The notes: a model not told the origin generated them from the letters alone. A stretch of DNA of 64,000 nucleotides from Egicoccus sp. AB-alg6-2 (GCF_041821025.1 NZ_JBGUAY010000005.1:186001-250000), one strand, 5' to 3'. Shown: positions 48,051-59,102, counted from the stretch's first letter. Made by a program: numbers and translations.

Positions 48051-48138
48051 CTCGAAGACCTCGGCTCGGCGCGCTCGGCGAGCGCTTCCGAACAGCCAGA
48101 CGCCGGACGACCCCCGCGGGTTGCCGTGCACCCCCGCT

Positions 48139-48156
48139 TTCGTGCCGGGACACGAA
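48139..48156. repeat. Palindromic repeat, copy 1
   Basis: TTCGTGCCGGGACACGAA, an 8-2-8 inverted repeat with one mismatch. It lies 89 bases upstream of the lipoprotein start, and copy 2 is 63 bases away; the flanks are also similar (CTTTCGTG before, GGGGGCGA after). Function unknown: paired operator or scattered intergenic repeat. Confidence 0.6.
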
Positions 48157-48201
48157 CATTGGGGGCGAGGGGGCGCTCGCGACGGCGGCCTCGCCACCGG
48201 T

Positions 48202-48219
48202 TTCGTGCCGGGGCACGAA
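48202..48219. repeat. Palindromic repeat, copy 2
   Basis: TTCGTGCCGGGGCACGAA, a perfect 8-2-8 palindrome, is the second copy. It lies 25 bases beyond the 3' end of the SRPBCC/DUF4287 gene (transcribed leftwards towards it) and upstream of the lipoprotein gene. Confidence 0.65.
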
Positions 48220-48243
48220 TGTGGGGCGACGGGTGGTCGGCGA

Positions 48244-48810
48244 TCAGCGCTCGTCGAGGGCCTGCAACCAGTCGGCCCAGTAGGCCTGCCAGTACGCGAC
48301 GTCGTCCGGGGTGGACAGCTTGGCGTGACTGACCGTCACGGTGACCCGCCCCTCGCCCCTGGGTGCGACCGCCAGCTCCGCCACACCCCCGCCCAGGGCG
48401 ATCCGGACGTGCTTGGACGTCGGTCTCGAGCGGAGCGTGGTGGCTTCCCCGGGGAACAGCCTCGCGCGCCCGCTTGCGTCGAGCAGCTTCGCGCGCAAGG
48501 CGTCCGCGTCAGCCGCGATCGTCGCGGATCGGGTCGCGGTGAAGGTGCCGTCGGCCATCTGGTGCCGGAGGCGACGGCCGGTCAGGCGCTCCCACCCGAC
48601 CGTCACCGCCTGCGCCCACCAGCCGTCGAGGCCGTGTTCCGACTGCAGCCACGACGCCACCGCGGTGTGGCCGTCGACAGCGTCGGGCCTGGCCTCGATC
48701 AGCTCGCACCAGTCGTCCCAGTTCCGACCGGTGTTGTCGCGCACCACGGCGTCCGGGTGTCCAGGGTCGGCCGTGCGGGTACGCGGGGGCACGGGTTGGT
48801 CTTCGGTCAT
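48244..48810 (-). CDS. SRPBCC-like protein with an N-terminal DUF4287-type segment
   Basis: A 188-residue protein. Residues about 25-80 (NTGRNWDDWCELIEA ... HTAVASWLQSEHGLDGWWAQAVTVGWE) resemble DUF4287. The rest (TFTATRSATIAADADALRAKLL ... VTVTVSHAKLSTPDD) is an SRPBCC-like ligand-binding fold of the AHSA1 type. No function is assigned. The ATG at 48808-48810 is 10 bases behind the stop of the GGDEF protein gene on the same strand, so the two are probably co-transcribed. Confidence 0.78.
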   Translation of the reverse strand: MTEDQPVPPRTRTADPGHPDAVVRDNTGRNWDDWCELIEARPDAVDGHTAVASWLQSEHGLDGWWAQAVTVGWERLTGRRLRHQMADGTFTATRSATIAADADALRAKLLDASGRARLFPGEATTLRSRPTSKHVRIALGGGVAELAVAPRGEGRVTVTVSHAKLSTPDDVAYWQAYWADWLQALDER

Positions 48811-48820
48811 CTCGTCGCTC

Positions 48821-50110
48821 TCATCCCCCGGAGGCGCGGCGGACCGTCTCGAGGCCGGCCGTTCCCGACCGGCGGCGTTTCGCCTCGTACATGGCCGCGT
48901 CCGCCCGCGACACCAGGTCGTCGGCGGTGGTCTCGTCGTCGCTGGGGGCGAACGCGACACCGACGCTGGCGGCGAGCTCGACCCTACCGGCGTCGATGCG
49001 TGCCTCGCCCGCGATCGCGTCGGCGAGCCGCTGGCCGAGCTGCAGCGCCATGGCGCGGTCGCTCGCCTCGCCGACGACCACGAACTCGTCGCCGCCGATG
49101 CGCGCCGCCACGTCCCCCTGGCGGATCGTCGCCCGAAGCCGTTCCGCGACCTCCACCAGGACCTGGTCGCCGGCACGATGGCCGAGGCGGTCGTTGATGG
49201 GCTTGAAGTCGTCGAGGTCGATGAACGCCACGGCGATGCCGGTCCGCTGCCGCTGTCCCAGCAGCAGCTCCAGTTGCGTGAACAGCACGCTGCGGTTGGG
49301 CAGACCGGTGAGCCCGTCCTGGGTCGCGCGGGCCTCCAACGACGCGAGGTACTGGTCCTCGATCGCTCGCCGCTCGGTGACATCGGTGTTGACCGACAGG
49401 GCCGCACGGGGGCTGCCGTCGGGGTGCCGCAACAGGCTCCAACGCCCCTCGACGAACACCTCGCTGCCCGATCGGTGCAGGTAGCGCAGTTCGCCGCTCC
49501 ACTCGCCGTCGCGCAGCAGGTGTTCCAGCGCGTCGTCGACCTGCCGCGAATCCGGGCACACCAGCTCGCACAGATGCCGACCGACCGCCTCCTCCGAGGT
49601 CCAGCCGTGGATCCGTTCCGCGCCCCGGTTCCAGTACAGGACGCGGTGGCCGAGGTCGTGCGCGATGATCGCGTCGCTGACCTGGTCGAGCAGTCGCGCC
49701 TGGGCGTCGTTGCGTTCCTGGGCCTGCTTGAGCTCCTCGATGTCGGTGCAGGTGCCGAACCAGGTCACGATCGTGCCGTCGGCGTCCCGCAGCGGCTCGG
49801 CCCGTCCGAGCATCCAGTGGTAGGCGCCGTCGTGCCGGCGGAGGCGGTATTCGATCTCGTAGGGCTCGCCGGAGCCGGTCGCCTCGGCCCACCGGGCCGC
49901 TGCGCGCGCCCGGTCGTCAGGGTGGAAGGCATGGTTCCACCCGTCGCCGATGCTGTCCTCCAGCGTGAGGCCCGTGAAGTCGAACCACTGCCGGTTGAAA
50001 TGCACGTGCCAGCCGTCGGGGCGGGTGACCCAGACGATCTGCGGCAGCGTCTCGAAGAGCTGCCGCAGCTGTGTCCCGCTGGCCCGCAGCCACTCGTCGC
50101 CCGGATCCAT
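48821..50110 (-). CDS. PAS-PAS-GGDEF diguanylate cyclase
   Basis: A 429-residue soluble protein. Two PAS domains (about residues 10-130 and 135-250; PQIVWVTRPDGWHVHFNRQWF, IIAHDLGHRVLYWNRGAERIHGW) are followed by a GGDEF domain (about 265-425). The active-site motif is canonical (ARIGGDEFVVV), and the substrate/metal segment is VAFIDLDDFKPINDRLGH, so it is likely an active cyclic-di-GMP synthase. There is no RxxD inhibitory site upstream of GGDEF that I can see. GGGAGG precedes the ATG. Confidence 0.92.
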   Translation of the reverse strand: MDPGDEWLRASGTQLRQLFETLPQIVWVTRPDGWHVHFNRQWFDFTGLTLEDSIGDGWNHAFHPDDRARAAARWAEATGSGEPYEIEYRLRRHDGAYHWMLGRAEPLRDADGTIVTWFGTCTDIEELKQAQERNDAQARLLDQVSDAIIAHDLGHRVLYWNRGAERIHGWTSEEAVGRHLCELVCPDSRQVDDALEHLLRDGEWSGELRYLHRSGSEVFVEGRWSLLRHPDGSPRAALSVNTDVTERRAIEDQYLASLEARATQDGLTGLPNRSVLFTQLELLLGQRQRTGIAVAFIDLDDFKPINDRLGHRAGDQVLVEVAERLRATIRQGDVAARIGGDEFVVVGEASDRAMALQLGQRLADAIAGEARIDAGRVELAASVGVAFAPSDDETTADDLVSRADAAMYEAKRRRSGTAGLETVRRASGG

Positions 50111-50191
50111 CGCACCTCCCTCGTCCGCAACGCTACCGGGGAGGTTCGGAGGGGCAGGATGCTGTTCGGACAGGTCTTCGCCGGCAGGCGT

Positions 50192-51649
50192 TCAGCGCAG
50201 CGGCGTGGCCGATGCCGGCAGCGGTGCGTGCAGCGCCGAGGTGCCCATCAGCTGCTCGTCCACCGACCGGGCGCACGCGCGTCCCTCCGCGATCGCCCAC
50301 ACGATCAGGCTCTGGCCACGACCCATGTCGCCACAGACGTACACGCCGTCGACGTCGGTGGCGTAACCATCGTCGCGCGCCACGTTGCCGCGGTCGGTGA
50401 GACCGACGCCGAGCTGGTCGAGCAGCCCGTCCTGCTGCGGGCCGACGAACCCCATCGCGAGCAGGACCAGGTCCGCCTCGAGCTCGAACTCGCTGCCCTC
50501 GACCTTCTGGAACCGGCCCTCGACGAACGCGACCTCGTGTGCTTCGAGCGCACGGACGCGACCGTGGTCGTCGCCGAGAAACGCCTGGGTGTTGACGCTG
50601 AAGACCCGCTCCCCGCCCTCCTCGTGCGCCGAGGAGGTGCGGAACCGCATCGGCCAGGTCGGCCACGGGTTCGCCGCCGGCCGCTCGTCGGGAGGACGGG
50701 GCATGATCTCGAACTGGTGCACGGACACCGCGCCCTGGCGATGTGAGGTCCCCAGGCAGTCCGCGCCCGTGTCACCGCCACCGATGATCACGACGCGGCG
50801 ACCGTCGGCGGAGATCGGCAGGTCCTCGGGCGCCAGGTCGCCTTCCTGGAGCCGGTTGGCCAGCGGCAGGAACTCCATGGCCTGGTGGATGCCGTCGAGT
50901 TCGCGGCCGGGGATCGGCAGGTCACGCGCGACCGTCGCGCCGCCGGCGAGGACCACCGCGTCGAACGCCGCCCGCAGCTCGTCCGCGGTGACGTCGGTGC
51001 CCACGTCCACGCCGGTCCGGAACTCGGTGCCCTCCGCCCGCATCTGCTCGATGCGACGGTCCACGTGGCGCTTCTCCATCTTGAACTCGGGGATGCCGTA
51101 GCGCAGCAGTCCGCCGATGCGGTCCGCGCGTTCGAAGACGACGACGTCGTGGCCTGCGCGGGTCAACTGCTGGGCGGCCGCCAGTCCTGCGGGACCGGAG
51201 CCCACCACCGCGACCCGCCGACCGGTCTTGACGGACGCCGGGCGCGGCACCACCCAGCCCTCGTCCCAGGCGCGGTCGATGATCGAGACCTCGACCTGCT
51301 TGATCGTGACCGGGTCCTCGTTGATGCCCAGCACGCAGGCTGCTTCACACGGCGCGGGGCACAACCGCCCCGTGAACTCGGGGAAGTTGTTGGTGGCATG
51401 CAGGCGCTCGATCGCCTGCTTCCAGTGGTCGCGGTAGACCAGGTCGTTCCAGTCCGGGATGAGGTTGCCCAGCGGACAGCCGTCGTTGCAGAACGGGATC
51501 CCGCAGTCCATGCAGCGGCTGGCCTGGGTCTGCAGCTTCTCCTGCGCGAAGGGCAGATAGACCTCGCGCCAGTCCCCGACGCGCTGCTCGATCGGCCGGC
51601 TGGCCGGCAGCTCGCGTTCGTGCTTCAGGAAACCCCGAACGTCACCCAT
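50192..51649 (-). CDS. gltD: Glutamate synthase (NADPH), small subunit
   Basis: A 485-residue iron-sulfur/FAD protein, the electron-entry subunit of glutamate synthase. Cysteine clusters [19 protein letters not shown] and [16 protein letters not shown] bind two 4Fe-4S centres. The FAD motif is [15 protein letters not shown] and the NADPH motif [13 protein letters not shown]. It lies 71 bases behind gltB on the same strand and provides electrons to it. The ATG is at 51647-51649. Its length is normal for the family. Confidence 0.97.
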   Translation of the reverse strand: MGDVRGFLKHERELPASRPIEQRVGDWREVYLPFAQEKLQTQASRCMDCGIPFCNDGCPLGNLIPDWNDLVYRDHWKQAIERLHATNNFPEFTGRLCPAPCEAACVLGINEDPVTIKQVEVSIIDRAWDEGWVVPRPASVKTGRRVAVVGSGPAGLAAAQQLTRAGHDVVVFERADRIGGLLRYGIPEFKMEKRHVDRRIEQMRAEGTEFRTGVDVGTDVTADELRAAFDAVVLAGGATVARDLPIPGRELDGIHQAMEFLPLANRLQEGDLAPEDLPISADGRRVVIIGGGDTGADCLGTSHRQGAVSVHQFEIMPRPPDERPAANPWPTWPMRFRTSSAHEEGGERVFSVNTQAFLGDDHGRVRALEAHEVAFVEGRFQKVEGSEFELEADLVLLAMGFVGPQQDGLLDQLGVGLTDRGNVARDDGYATDVDGVYVCGDMGRGQSLIVWAIAEGRACARSVDEQLMGTSALHAPLPASATPLR

Positions 51650-51720
51650 AGGTCTCTTTCACCTCGTCGTGTGCCCCGCCTGGGGCCGGTCCTCAGCGCT
51701 GGCCGTGGCCGCCGTCGTGG

Positions 51721-54700
51721 TCAGCCGCGCGCGGATGCCATGACGGCTTCGTCGACGTCCTGGCCCTGTTCCTCGGCCAGCCGGCTCGCTTCGAGCACGC
51801 GCTTGTAGTCGCGCGGCATGACCTTCTTGAAGCGTCGTGCCTGCGGATGCCACCGCTCGAGCAGACGAGCGGCCACCGAGGAACCGGTCAGCTCCAGGTG
51901 GGTGCGGATCTGCTCCCGCAACCAGGTCTTGTCCGCCTCGTCGAGGGAGTCGAGGTCGACCATCTCGGGATTGACGAGCCCGCGGAAACGGTCGTCGGGG
52001 TCGTAGACGTAGGCGATGCCCCCGGACATGCCCGCGCCGAAGTTGCGCCCCGTCTCGCCCAGCACGACGGCGCGCCCGCCGGTCATGTACTCGCAGCCGT
52101 GGTCGCCGACGCCCTCGACGACCGCGGTCGCCCCGGAATTGCGCACGCAGAAGCGTTCACCGACGACGCCTCGGACGTAGGCATGACCGCCGGTCGCGCC
52201 GTAGAGCATGACGTTTCCGGCCACGATCGATGCCTCCGCCACGAAGTCGGGGTGTACGTGTTCGGGTGGACGGATCACCAGCTTTCCGCCGGAGAGACCC
52301 TTGCCGACGAAGTCGTTGGCGTCGCCGAACAGGCGCAGGGTGATTCCCCGGGGGACGAACGCGCCGAAGCTCTGGCCCGCGGAGCCGCGGAAGGTGACGT
52401 CGATGGTGTCGTCGGGCAGCCCCAGCCCACCGTGGCGCTTGGTCAGCTCGTGGCCGAGCAGCGTGCCGACGGTGCGGTTGAGGTTGGCGATCGGCAGCTC
52501 GACCTCGACCGGTTCGCCACGCTCGAGCGCCGGCCGGGCCAGTTCGACGAGCCGGTTGTCGAGCGCCTTCTCCAGGGCGTGGTCCTGCGACTTGGTCGCG
52601 TGCCGGTCCTGCTGCCACGGCGAGGTGGGCACGTGCAGGATCGGTCGCAGGTCGAGCCCCCTGGCCTTCCAGTGCGCGACGGCGTCGGCGACCTCGAGGG
52701 TGTCGACCGCACCGATCGCCTCGTCGAGGGTCCGGAAGCCGAGCTCCGCGAGCAGCTCGCGCACCTCCTCGGCGATGTACTCGAAGAAGGTGACGACGAA
52801 CTCGGGCTTGCCGTTGAACTTCGCCCGCAACTCGGGATTCTGCGTCGCGACCCCGACAGGACACGTGTCGAGGTGGCAGACACGCATCATGATGCAGCCC
52901 GACACCACCAGCGGCGCGGTCGCGAATCCGAACTCTTCGGCGCCGAGCAGTGCCGCGATCACGACGTCGCGGCCGGTCTTGAGTTGGCCGTCGACCTGGA
53001 CCACGATGCGGTCACGCAGCCCGTTGACGAGCAGGGTCTGCTGGGTCTCGGCCAACCCGAGCTCCCACGGGCCACCGGCGTGCTTGAGGGAATTGAGCGG
53101 CGACGCGCCCGTCCCGCCGTCGTGACCCGAGATCAGCACCACGTCGGCCTTGGCCTTGGAGACGCCGGCCGCGACCGTCCCCACGCCGACCTCGGCCACG
53201 AGCTTGACGTGCACGCGCGCCGACGGGTTGGCGTTCTTGAGGTCGTGGATCAGCTGCTTGAGGTCCTCGATCGAGTAGATGTCGTGGTGGGGCGGCGGGC
53301 TGATCAGCCCCACGCCCGGCGTCGAGTAGCGGGTCTTGGCGATCCACGGCCAGACCTTCTGACCGGGGAGCTGACCGCCCTCCCCCGGCTTGGCGCCCTG
53401 GGCCATCTTGATCTGGATGTCGTCGGCATTGGTCAGGTATTCCGACGTCACGCCGAACCGGCCCGAGGCGACCTGCTTGATCGCCGAACGGCGCAGGTCG
53501 CCGTCGGCGTCCGCGGTGAACCGTTCCGGGTCCTCGCCGCCCTCCCCCGTGTTGGACTTGCCACCGAGCCGGTTCATCGCCACCGCCAGCGTCTCGTGCG
53601 CCTCGGCGGAGATCGAGCCGTAGCTCATCGCCCCGGTGGAGAAGCGCTCGACGATCGCGGAGACCGGCTCGACCTCGTCGATCGGTACCGGCGGCCGCTC
53701 CCCCGTCCTGAACCGAAACAGCCCGCGCAACGTCATCAGGCGCTGCGACTGCTCGTCGACGAGCCGCGTGTACTCCTTGAAGACCTCGTAGCGCCGCTGC
53801 CGGGTGGCGTGTTGGAGCTTGAACACCGTCGTCGGGTTGAACAGGTGCAGCTCGCCCTCGCGGCGCCATTGGTACTCGCCGCCGACCCACAGGTTGCGGT
53901 GCGCGGCCTCCTCGGGGCGATCGAGGTGGGCGAAACGGTGGCGCTGCGCCACCTCCTCGGCGATCTCGTCGAGCCCGATACCGCCGAGCCGGGTGGAGGT
54001 GCCGGCGAAGTAGCGGTCGACGAGGTCCTGTGACAGCCCGATCGCCTCGAACACCTGCGCTCCGGTGTACGAAGCGACGGTCGAGATCCCCATCTTCGAC
54101 ATGATCTTGAGCACGCCCTTGGTGCAGGCGTCGATGTAGTTGCGGACCGCCTCGTCGTGCTCCAACTCGCCGAGGAAGCCGTCCCGGATCAGGTCGTCGA
54201 TGGTCTCGAAGGCGAGGTAGGGGTTGATGGCTGCGGCGCCGTAGCCGATCAACAGCGCCATGTGGTGCACCTCGCGGGCGTCGCCGGCCTCGACGACCAG
54301 TCCGACCTTGGTGCGCGTCTTCTCGCGGATGAGGTGGTGGTGGACCGCGGCCGTGAGCAGCAGCGACGGGATCGGTGCCAGCTCCGCGTTGGAGTAGCGG
54401 TCGGAGAGCACGATGATGCGGGCGCCGTCGGCGATGGCGTCGCTGACCTGCCGGCACACCTCGTCGAGGGCACGCCGCATGCCGTCACCGCCGTCGGCGA
54501 CCGGGTACAGCCCGTCGATGGCGAACGGGTGGAAGCCGGGGTTCTCGCCGTCCTCGTCGAGGTAGAGCACCTTGGCGAGGTCCTCGTTGGACAGGATCGG
54601 CTTGGGCAGCACGATCTGTCGGCACGATTCCGGACCCGGCTCGAGCAGATTGGCCTCTGGACCGATCGTGCCGGACATCGAGGTCACCAGCTCCTCGCGG

Positions 54701-56400
54701 ATGGCGTCCAGCGGCGGATTGGTCACCTGCGCGAACAGCTGGCTGAAGTAGTCGAAGAGCAGGCGAGACCGTTCGGAGAGCACGGCGATCGGCGTGTCCG
54801 TGCCCATCGAGCCGATCGGCTCGTACCCGATGCGCGCCATGGGCGCGAGGATGATCTTGAGCTCCTCGGTCGTGTAGCCGAAGGTCCGCTGGCGCTTGAC
54901 GATCGAGGCGTGCTGCGGGGTGAGCAAGGTCCGCTCGGGCAGATCCTCGAGCCGCAGGAGTCCGTCGGCGAGCCAGTCGCCGTAGGGCTGCGCGTTCGCC
55001 AGCTCGGTCTTCAGTTCCTCGTCGTCGACGATGCGCCCCTGCGCCGTGTCGACGAGGAACATCCGGCCCGGGCGCAGCCGACCCTTGGTGACGATGGTGG
55101 CCGGGTCGAGGTCGAGCACGCCGACCTCGGAGGCCATGACGACCAGGCCGTCCTCGGTGACCCAGTACCGCGAGGGCCGCAGCCCGTTGCGGTCCAGCAC
55201 GGCACCGATGACCGTGCCGTCGGTGAAGGCGATCGAGGCCGGACCGTCCCACGGCTCCATCACCGCGGAGTGGAAGCCGTAGAAGTCCCGGCGCAGGTCC
55301 GACATCGAGGCATGGTTCTCCCAGGCCTCGGGAATCATCATCAACACCGCGTGCGGCAGGCTGCGCCCGCCGAGATGGAGCAGTTCCAGGCACTCGTCGA
55401 AGCTGGCGGTGTCCGACGCCCCGGGCGTCATGATCGGCAGTGCCCGCGCGAGCGCGTCGCCGAACAGCGGGGAGGCCAGCGATCCCTCACGCGCCCGCAT
55501 CCAGTTGCGGTTTCCCATGACCGTGTTGATCTCGCCGTTGTGTGCGACCACCCGGTACGGGTGGGCCAGCGGCCACGAGGGGAACGTGTTGGTCGAGAAT
55601 CGCGAGTGGACCAGGGCAAGGGCGCTGTCGAGCCGCTGGTCGCCGAGGTCGAGGAAGAAGTCACCGAGCTGGGTGCTCGTCAACATCCCTTTGTAGACCA
55701 GGGTGCGACCCGACAGCGAGGGGAAGTACACCGTGCTCGGCGCCGACTCCGCACGGGCGTTCTGCGGGGCCGCGCCGATGCCGACCTCGTGCTCGATGCG
55801 CTTCCTGACCACGAACGCCCGGCGCTCGAGATCCATCCCCGACAGCGGCACGTCGCGCTCGGCGGCGGCGATGACGAGGTGACGGAAGGTCGGTTGGACG
55901 TCTCGTGCCATCGAGCCGATGGCGCCGTCGTCGATCGGCACGTCGCGCCAGCCCACCACGCGAAGGCCCTCGTCCTCGACGACCGCCTCCACGGCTTTCG
56001 CCGCGAGGTCGGCCTCGGCGGGGTCCTGTGGCAGGAACGCCATGCCGACCGCGTACGTGCCGGCTTCCGGGAGCGGGAAGTCGCAGACCTGGCGCAGGAA
56101 TGCGTCGGGGACCTGCACGAGGATGCCGGCACCGTCCCCGACGTTGTCCTCGGCACCGGTGGCGCCACGGTGGTCGAGATTGCGCAGCGCGGTGAGGCCG
56201 CGCGCCACCATCTCATGGCTTCGACGCCCGTGGACGTCGACGACGAAGGCGACGCCACAGGCGTCGTGCTCGAACGCCGGGTCGTAGAGACCCTGTGCGG
56301 TCGGCGCCGCCCGGTGGGCGGCAACGGACGAGGACGGTGTCGGACGCACGGCACCCCTAGCAGTCGAGGAGAAGGACTCGACCAGGGGCGCCGTTGCCAC
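51721..56400 (-). CDS. gltB: Glutamate synthase, large subunit
   Basis: A 1559-residue protein converting 2-oxoglutarate and glutamine to two glutamates. The class-II glutaminase domain begins at Cys48 ([16 protein letters not shown]), so the first 47 residues are a propeptide removed to expose the nucleophile. The 3Fe-4S motif is [19 protein letters not shown]; the FMN/2-oxoglutarate domain ([11 protein letters not shown]) and a C-terminal GXGXG-type beta-helix (GGKLVIRPP) are also present. The start is GTG at 56398-56400. The gene is divergent from an SRPBCC gene; together with gltD it forms an operon. Confidence 0.96.
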   Translation of the reverse strand: MATAPLVESFSSTARGAVRPTPSSSVAAHRAAPTAQGLYDPAFEHDACGVAFVVDVHGRRSHEMVARGLTALRNLDHRGATGAEDNVGDGAGILVQVPDAFLRQVCDFPLPEAGTYAVGMAFLPQDPAEADLAAKAVEAVVEDEGLRVVGWRDVPIDDGAIGSMARDVQPTFRHLVIAAAERDVPLSGMDLERRAFVVRKRIEHEVGIGAAPQNARAESAPSTVYFPSLSGRTLVYKGMLTSTQLGDFFLDLGDQRLDSALALVHSRFSTNTFPSWPLAHPYRVVAHNGEINTVMGNRNWMRAREGSLASPLFGDALARALPIMTPGASDTASFDECLELLHLGGRSLPHAVLMMIPEAWENHASMSDLRRDFYGFHSAVMEPWDGPASIAFTDGTVIGAVLDRNGLRPSRYWVTEDGLVVMASEVGVLDLDPATIVTKGRLRPGRMFLVDTAQGRIVDDEELKTELANAQPYGDWLADGLLRLEDLPERTLLTPQHASIVKRQRTFGYTTEELKIILAPMARIGYEPIGSMGTDTPIAVLSERSRLLFDYFSQLFAQVTNPPLDAIREELVTSMSGTIGPEANLLEPGPESCRQIVLPKPILSNEDLAKVLYLDEDGENPGFHPFAIDGLYPVADGGDGMRRALDEVCRQVSDAIADGARIIVLSDRYSNAELAPIPSLLLTAAVHHHLIREKTRTKVGLVVEAGDAREVHHMALLIGYGAAAINPYLAFETIDDLIRDGFLGELEHDEAVRNYIDACTKGVLKIMSKMGISTVASYTGAQVFEAIGLSQDLVDRYFAGTSTRLGGIGLDEIAEEVAQRHRFAHLDRPEEAAHRNLWVGGEYQWRREGELHLFNPTTVFKLQHATRQRRYEVFKEYTRLVDEQSQRLMTLRGLFRFRTGERPPVPIDEVEPVSAIVERFSTGAMSYGSISAEAHETLAVAMNRLGGKSNTGEGGEDPERFTADADGDLRRSAIKQVASGRFGVTSEYLTNADDIQIKMAQGAKPGEGGQLPGQKVWPWIAKTRYSTPGVGLISPPPHHDIYSIEDLKQLIHDLKNANPSARVHVKLVAEVGVGTVAAGVSKAKADVVLISGHDGGTGASPLNSLKHAGGPWELGLAETQQTLLVNGLRDRIVVQVDGQLKTGRDVVIAALLGAEEFGFATAPLVVSGCIMMRVCHLDTCPVGVATQNPELRAKFNGKPEFVVTFFEYIAEEVRELLAELGFRTLDEAIGAVDTLEVADAVAHWKARGLDLRPILHVPTSPWQQDRHATKSQDHALEKALDNRLVELARPALERGEPVEVELPIANLNRTVGTLLGHELTKRHGGLGLPDDTIDVTFRGSAGQSFGAFVPRGITLRLFGDANDFVGKGLSGGKLVIRPPEHVHPDFVAEASIVAGNVMLYGATGGHAYVRGVVGERFCVRNSGATAVVEGVGDHGCEYMTGGRAVVLGETGRNFGAGMSGGIAYVYDPDDRFRGLVNPEMVDLDSLDEADKTWLREQIRTHLELTGSSVAARLLERWHPQARRFKKVMPRDYKRVLEASRLAEEQGQDVDEAVMASARG

Positions 56401-56505
56401 CAGTCGGCCGGGATCCTAGCGCCCCATCGAGGCGGGCCGTTCGACTCTGCTCGACGGGCGGCGCGCCGCCGATGCTGGCCAGGCGTCGACGGCAGAAGGG
56501 CAACG

Positions 56506-57225
56506 ATGCGTACGAAGCTGATGATCGCGGTGGTCGTCCTGGCGGTCGTGGCGGCCGCACTTGGCGTCACGACGCTGCTGGTGTTCTGGCTCGGCCCCCT
56601 GATCGGCCTGTCGATCAGTGTCGTCGGAGCCGTGCTGGTGTGCCTCGGCTACCACCTCGTCGTCCGGCCCTGGCAACGTCACTGGGGCGCGACCGACGAC
56701 GAGGTCGCACGGACGATGCCCGGGGACGACGTCGTTGCCCGCGCTGCGGCGACCACGCGCGCGGTCACCATCGAGGCGGCGCCCGAACAGATCTGGCCGT
56801 GGCTCGTGCAGGTCGGGTACGGCCGCGCCGGTTGGTACAGCTACGACTGGATCGACAACGACGGACGACCCAGTGCCGACCAGATCTACCGGGAACTGCA
56901 GGACCTGCAGGTCGGCGATCGTCTGGAGCTGGTGCCGGGCATGGGTCCGCAGGTGCGCGACCTGCAACCGAACCAATGGCTCCTCTGTGGCGATGCGGCC
57001 CGAGGCACCTGGTGTCTCGCGCTGTACCCCCTGGCGCCGCACCGCACGCGACTGGTCAGCCGTTGGCGCATGGATTGGCAACTGACGCCCGCGAACGTGC
57101 CCTGGATCCTGGTCTCCGATCCGGGGACGTTCATCATGGAGCGCCGGATGCTGCACGGCATCCGCGACCGTGCCGAGCGCATGGCCGCCAACGAACGCTT
57201 CCTGAAGGGCGCCGTCACAACCTGA
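56506..57225 (+). CDS. SRPBCC family protein with an N-terminal membrane anchor
   Basis: A 239-residue protein. Residues 4-50 contain two hydrophobic segments (LMIAVVVLAVVAAALGVTT and LIGLSISVVGAVLVCLGYHL). A polyketide-cyclase/START-like domain follows (VTIEAAPEQIWPWLVQVGYG, RAGWYSYDWIDN, DRLELVPGM). It belongs to a widespread uncharacterised SRPBCC group with this WPWLVQ(V/M)GYGRAGWYS-type core. The ATG at 56506 has AAGGG at six bases. It is divergent from gltB by 105 bases. Ligand unknown. Confidence 0.82.
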   Translation: MRTKLMIAVVVLAVVAAALGVTTLLVFWLGPLIGLSISVVGAVLVCLGYHLVVRPWQRHWGATDDEVARTMPGDDVVARAAATTRAVTIEAAPEQIWPWLVQVGYGRAGWYSYDWIDNDGRPSADQIYRELQDLQVGDRLELVPGMGPQVRDLQPNQWLLCGDAARGTWCLALYPLAPHRTRLVSRWRMDWQLTPANVPWILVSDPGTFIMERRMLHGIRDRAERMAANERFLKGAVTT

Positions 57226-57243
57226 CCGGCCGCAACTGCTTGG

Positions 57244-58203
57244 ATGTCCCCGCGTGCGTTCGGCGAGGAGTCCGGTGTGACCGTCGAGGTGTCCGGCGAG
57301 ACGCGGCTGTGGTTCGGCCCGCACGACCCGGTACGCGCCGCGTCGGGGGTGGCCGCGTTCGGCGACGGGTGGCTGGTGGCGCAGGACGACGCCAACCACG
57401 CGGCCTGGTGGCGTCCGACACGGGGCACGATCGAGCGCATCCGGCTGTTCCCCTCGCGGGACGGACGTGACCTCTTCGACGAGGAATCGGGCACGAAGCG
57501 TTGGAAGCCGGACCTCGAAACGGCCTGTGACGTCGCGACCGACGCCGGTCGGGCCGTCCTGCTCCTCGGGTCCGGCTCGCTGGCGCCGAGGATGCGTGCC
57601 GCCCTCGTCCGCCCGATCGACGTGGGCGTCGACGTGCAGACCGCCGACCTGACGCCCCTCTACGCCCGGGTTCGCGACGTCCTGGAACTGCGCGAAGCGG
57701 ATCTGAACCTCGAGGGGGCGTGCGTGGTGGGTGACCGGTTGCGGTGGTTCCAGCGCGGCCATGGCCGCACCGGGGTCGACTCCGCCAGCGTCGACGTGTC
57801 CCTGCCCGCCCTGTTGGCCGCAGTCGAGGGCCGCCTCGACCCTGGGCAGGTCGAGGTCGGTGCCCGCCGCCGCTACACCCTCGGCACGATGGCCGGCATC
57901 ACGCTCGCCATCACCGACGCCGTGGCGCTCCACGACGGCCGGATCTGCGTATCGGTCACCGCCGAGGACACGGTGGACGCCGTCGCCGACGGCCCCGTCA
58001 CGGGCTCCGCCCTGGCCCTCGTCGGCGACGAGGACGAGCCACCGGTCGTGCTGCGGCTGCCGCCGGCAGCGGCCCGTGCGAAGGTCGAGGGCATCACGGT
58101 GGTCGGGGCCGGACCCGGCGGCGTGCGCCTGCTGGCGGTGGTCGACGACGACGATCCGGCAAGCGCCTCCCGGGCCTTCCAGCTGAAGGTGCCCGTGACG
58201 TGA
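57244..58203 (+). CDS. Uncharacterised protein, possibly beta-propeller-like
   Basis: A 319-residue soluble protein without signal peptide or membrane segments. It begins with VEVSGETRLWFGPHDPVRAASGVAAFGDGWL in a broken, repeated-strand pattern, and has repeated LVAQDD/VVGDRLRWF/RICVSVTAEDT strands that suggest an all-beta fold. I cannot assign a family or function with confidence. It is 18 bases behind the SRPBCC gene on the same strand, so it may be co-transcribed. The ATG at 57244 is taken; GTG at 57277 is an alternative. Confidence 0.6.
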   Translation: MSPRAFGEESGVTVEVSGETRLWFGPHDPVRAASGVAAFGDGWLVAQDDANHAAWWRPTRGTIERIRLFPSRDGRDLFDEESGTKRWKPDLETACDVATDAGRAVLLLGSGSLAPRMRAALVRPIDVGVDVQTADLTPLYARVRDVLELREADLNLEGACVVGDRLRWFQRGHGRTGVDSASVDVSLPALLAAVEGRLDPGQVEVGARRRYTLGTMAGITLAITDAVALHDGRICVSVTAEDTVDAVADGPVTGSALALVGDEDEPPVVLRLPPAAARAKVEGITVVGAGPGGVRLLAVVDDDDPASASRAFQLKVPVT

Positions 58204-58264
58204 GTCGGAACGGTCCGCGCCTGTGCTCAGATCGGCCCCTCCGAACGCGACGCCGAGGACGACC

Positions 58265-59053
58265 ATGACGAGGTTGCACGTCAGCGCACAGATCGGCTGG
58301 ACCGCCGAAGGCCCGGCCACGGCGGTCCTGCAGGTACGGGCCGCGGAGGCCGCCGGGCAGACCGTCCTCGACGAACGTCTCGAGGTGGACGGTGCCGACG
58401 TGGAGGACCCGGGCGCGCTTCCGAACGGCAGTCGACCCGTTCGACTCCGCGCTGCCGGAGGACCGGTCCGCCTCCACTACACGGCGACCGTCGACCTCGC
58501 GGAGGCGCACGCGGACGGCACGGACCAGCTCCCGTCGTTCGGCGACCTCGACTTCGACCTGCTGCCGTGGACGCTGCCGAGCCGCTACTGCCCTGCCGAC
58601 GTGCTCGGCCCCACGGCCGAGGTCCTGTTCGGCGACGCCCCCCGCACGGCGGCACTGCTGGAGCAGGTTCGCGCATGGGTCCACGACCATGTCGCCTACG
58701 TGAGCGGCAGCAGCGACGTCCACACCGCGGCCGACGAGACGCTGCTGCGCCGAACCGGGGTGTGCCGCGACCTCGCCCACCTCACCGCCACGCTGCTGCG
58801 CAGTCTCGACGTTCCCGCCCGCCTGGTCGGCGCCTACGCCCTCGACCTCGAGCCACCGGACTTCCATGCCGTCGTCGAAGCACACGACGGCACGGGGTGG
58901 CGGCTGCTGGACGCGACCGAACTCGCCCCCGTGGACACCCTCGTCCGGATCGCCACCGGTCGCGACGCCGCCGACATCGCGTGGGGCACCACGGAGGGAC
59001 CACTCCAGCTGGACCACCTCGAGGTCGCCGTGACCGCTGCCGACGAGGGCTGA
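58265..59053 (+). CDS. Transglutaminase-like cysteine protease-fold protein
   Basis: A 262-residue protein. The N-terminal beta-rich domain (about 1-120) is followed by the transglutaminase core with the Cys-His-Asp triad: TGVCRDLAHL, DFHAVVEAHDG and GWRLLDATEL. Related proteins sit in operons with DUF403/circularly permuted ATP-grasp genes, but none is seen here. The reaction is unknown; it may be peptidolysis or amide transfer. The ATG at 58265 follows GGACGACC, and no strong ribosome site is seen. It is 61 bases behind the previous gene. Confidence 0.85.
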   Translation: MTRLHVSAQIGWTAEGPATAVLQVRAAEAAGQTVLDERLEVDGADVEDPGALPNGSRPVRLRAAGGPVRLHYTATVDLAEAHADGTDQLPSFGDLDFDLLPWTLPSRYCPADVLGPTAEVLFGDAPRTAALLEQVRAWVHDHVAYVSGSSDVHTAADETLLRRTGVCRDLAHLTATLLRSLDVPARLVGAYALDLEPPDFHAVVEAHDGTGWRLLDATELAPVDTLVRIATGRDAADIAWGTTEGPLQLDHLEVAVTAADEG

Positions 59054-59102
59054 GCGCCACGGCACCGTCCTCGGGCGCGCCGCGGGCGCCCGTTCGGTGG
59101 GG

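Noticed and set aside
56258-56400. Long N-terminus of GltB before the catalytic Cys
   Set aside because: GltB proteins have a propeptide of about 40 residues that is cleaved; 47 residues is within expectation.
54157-57225. Plus-strand frame starting inside gltB and running into the SRPBCC gene
   Set aside because: Only the portion from 56506 encodes a recognisable protein; the rest is antisense to gltB.
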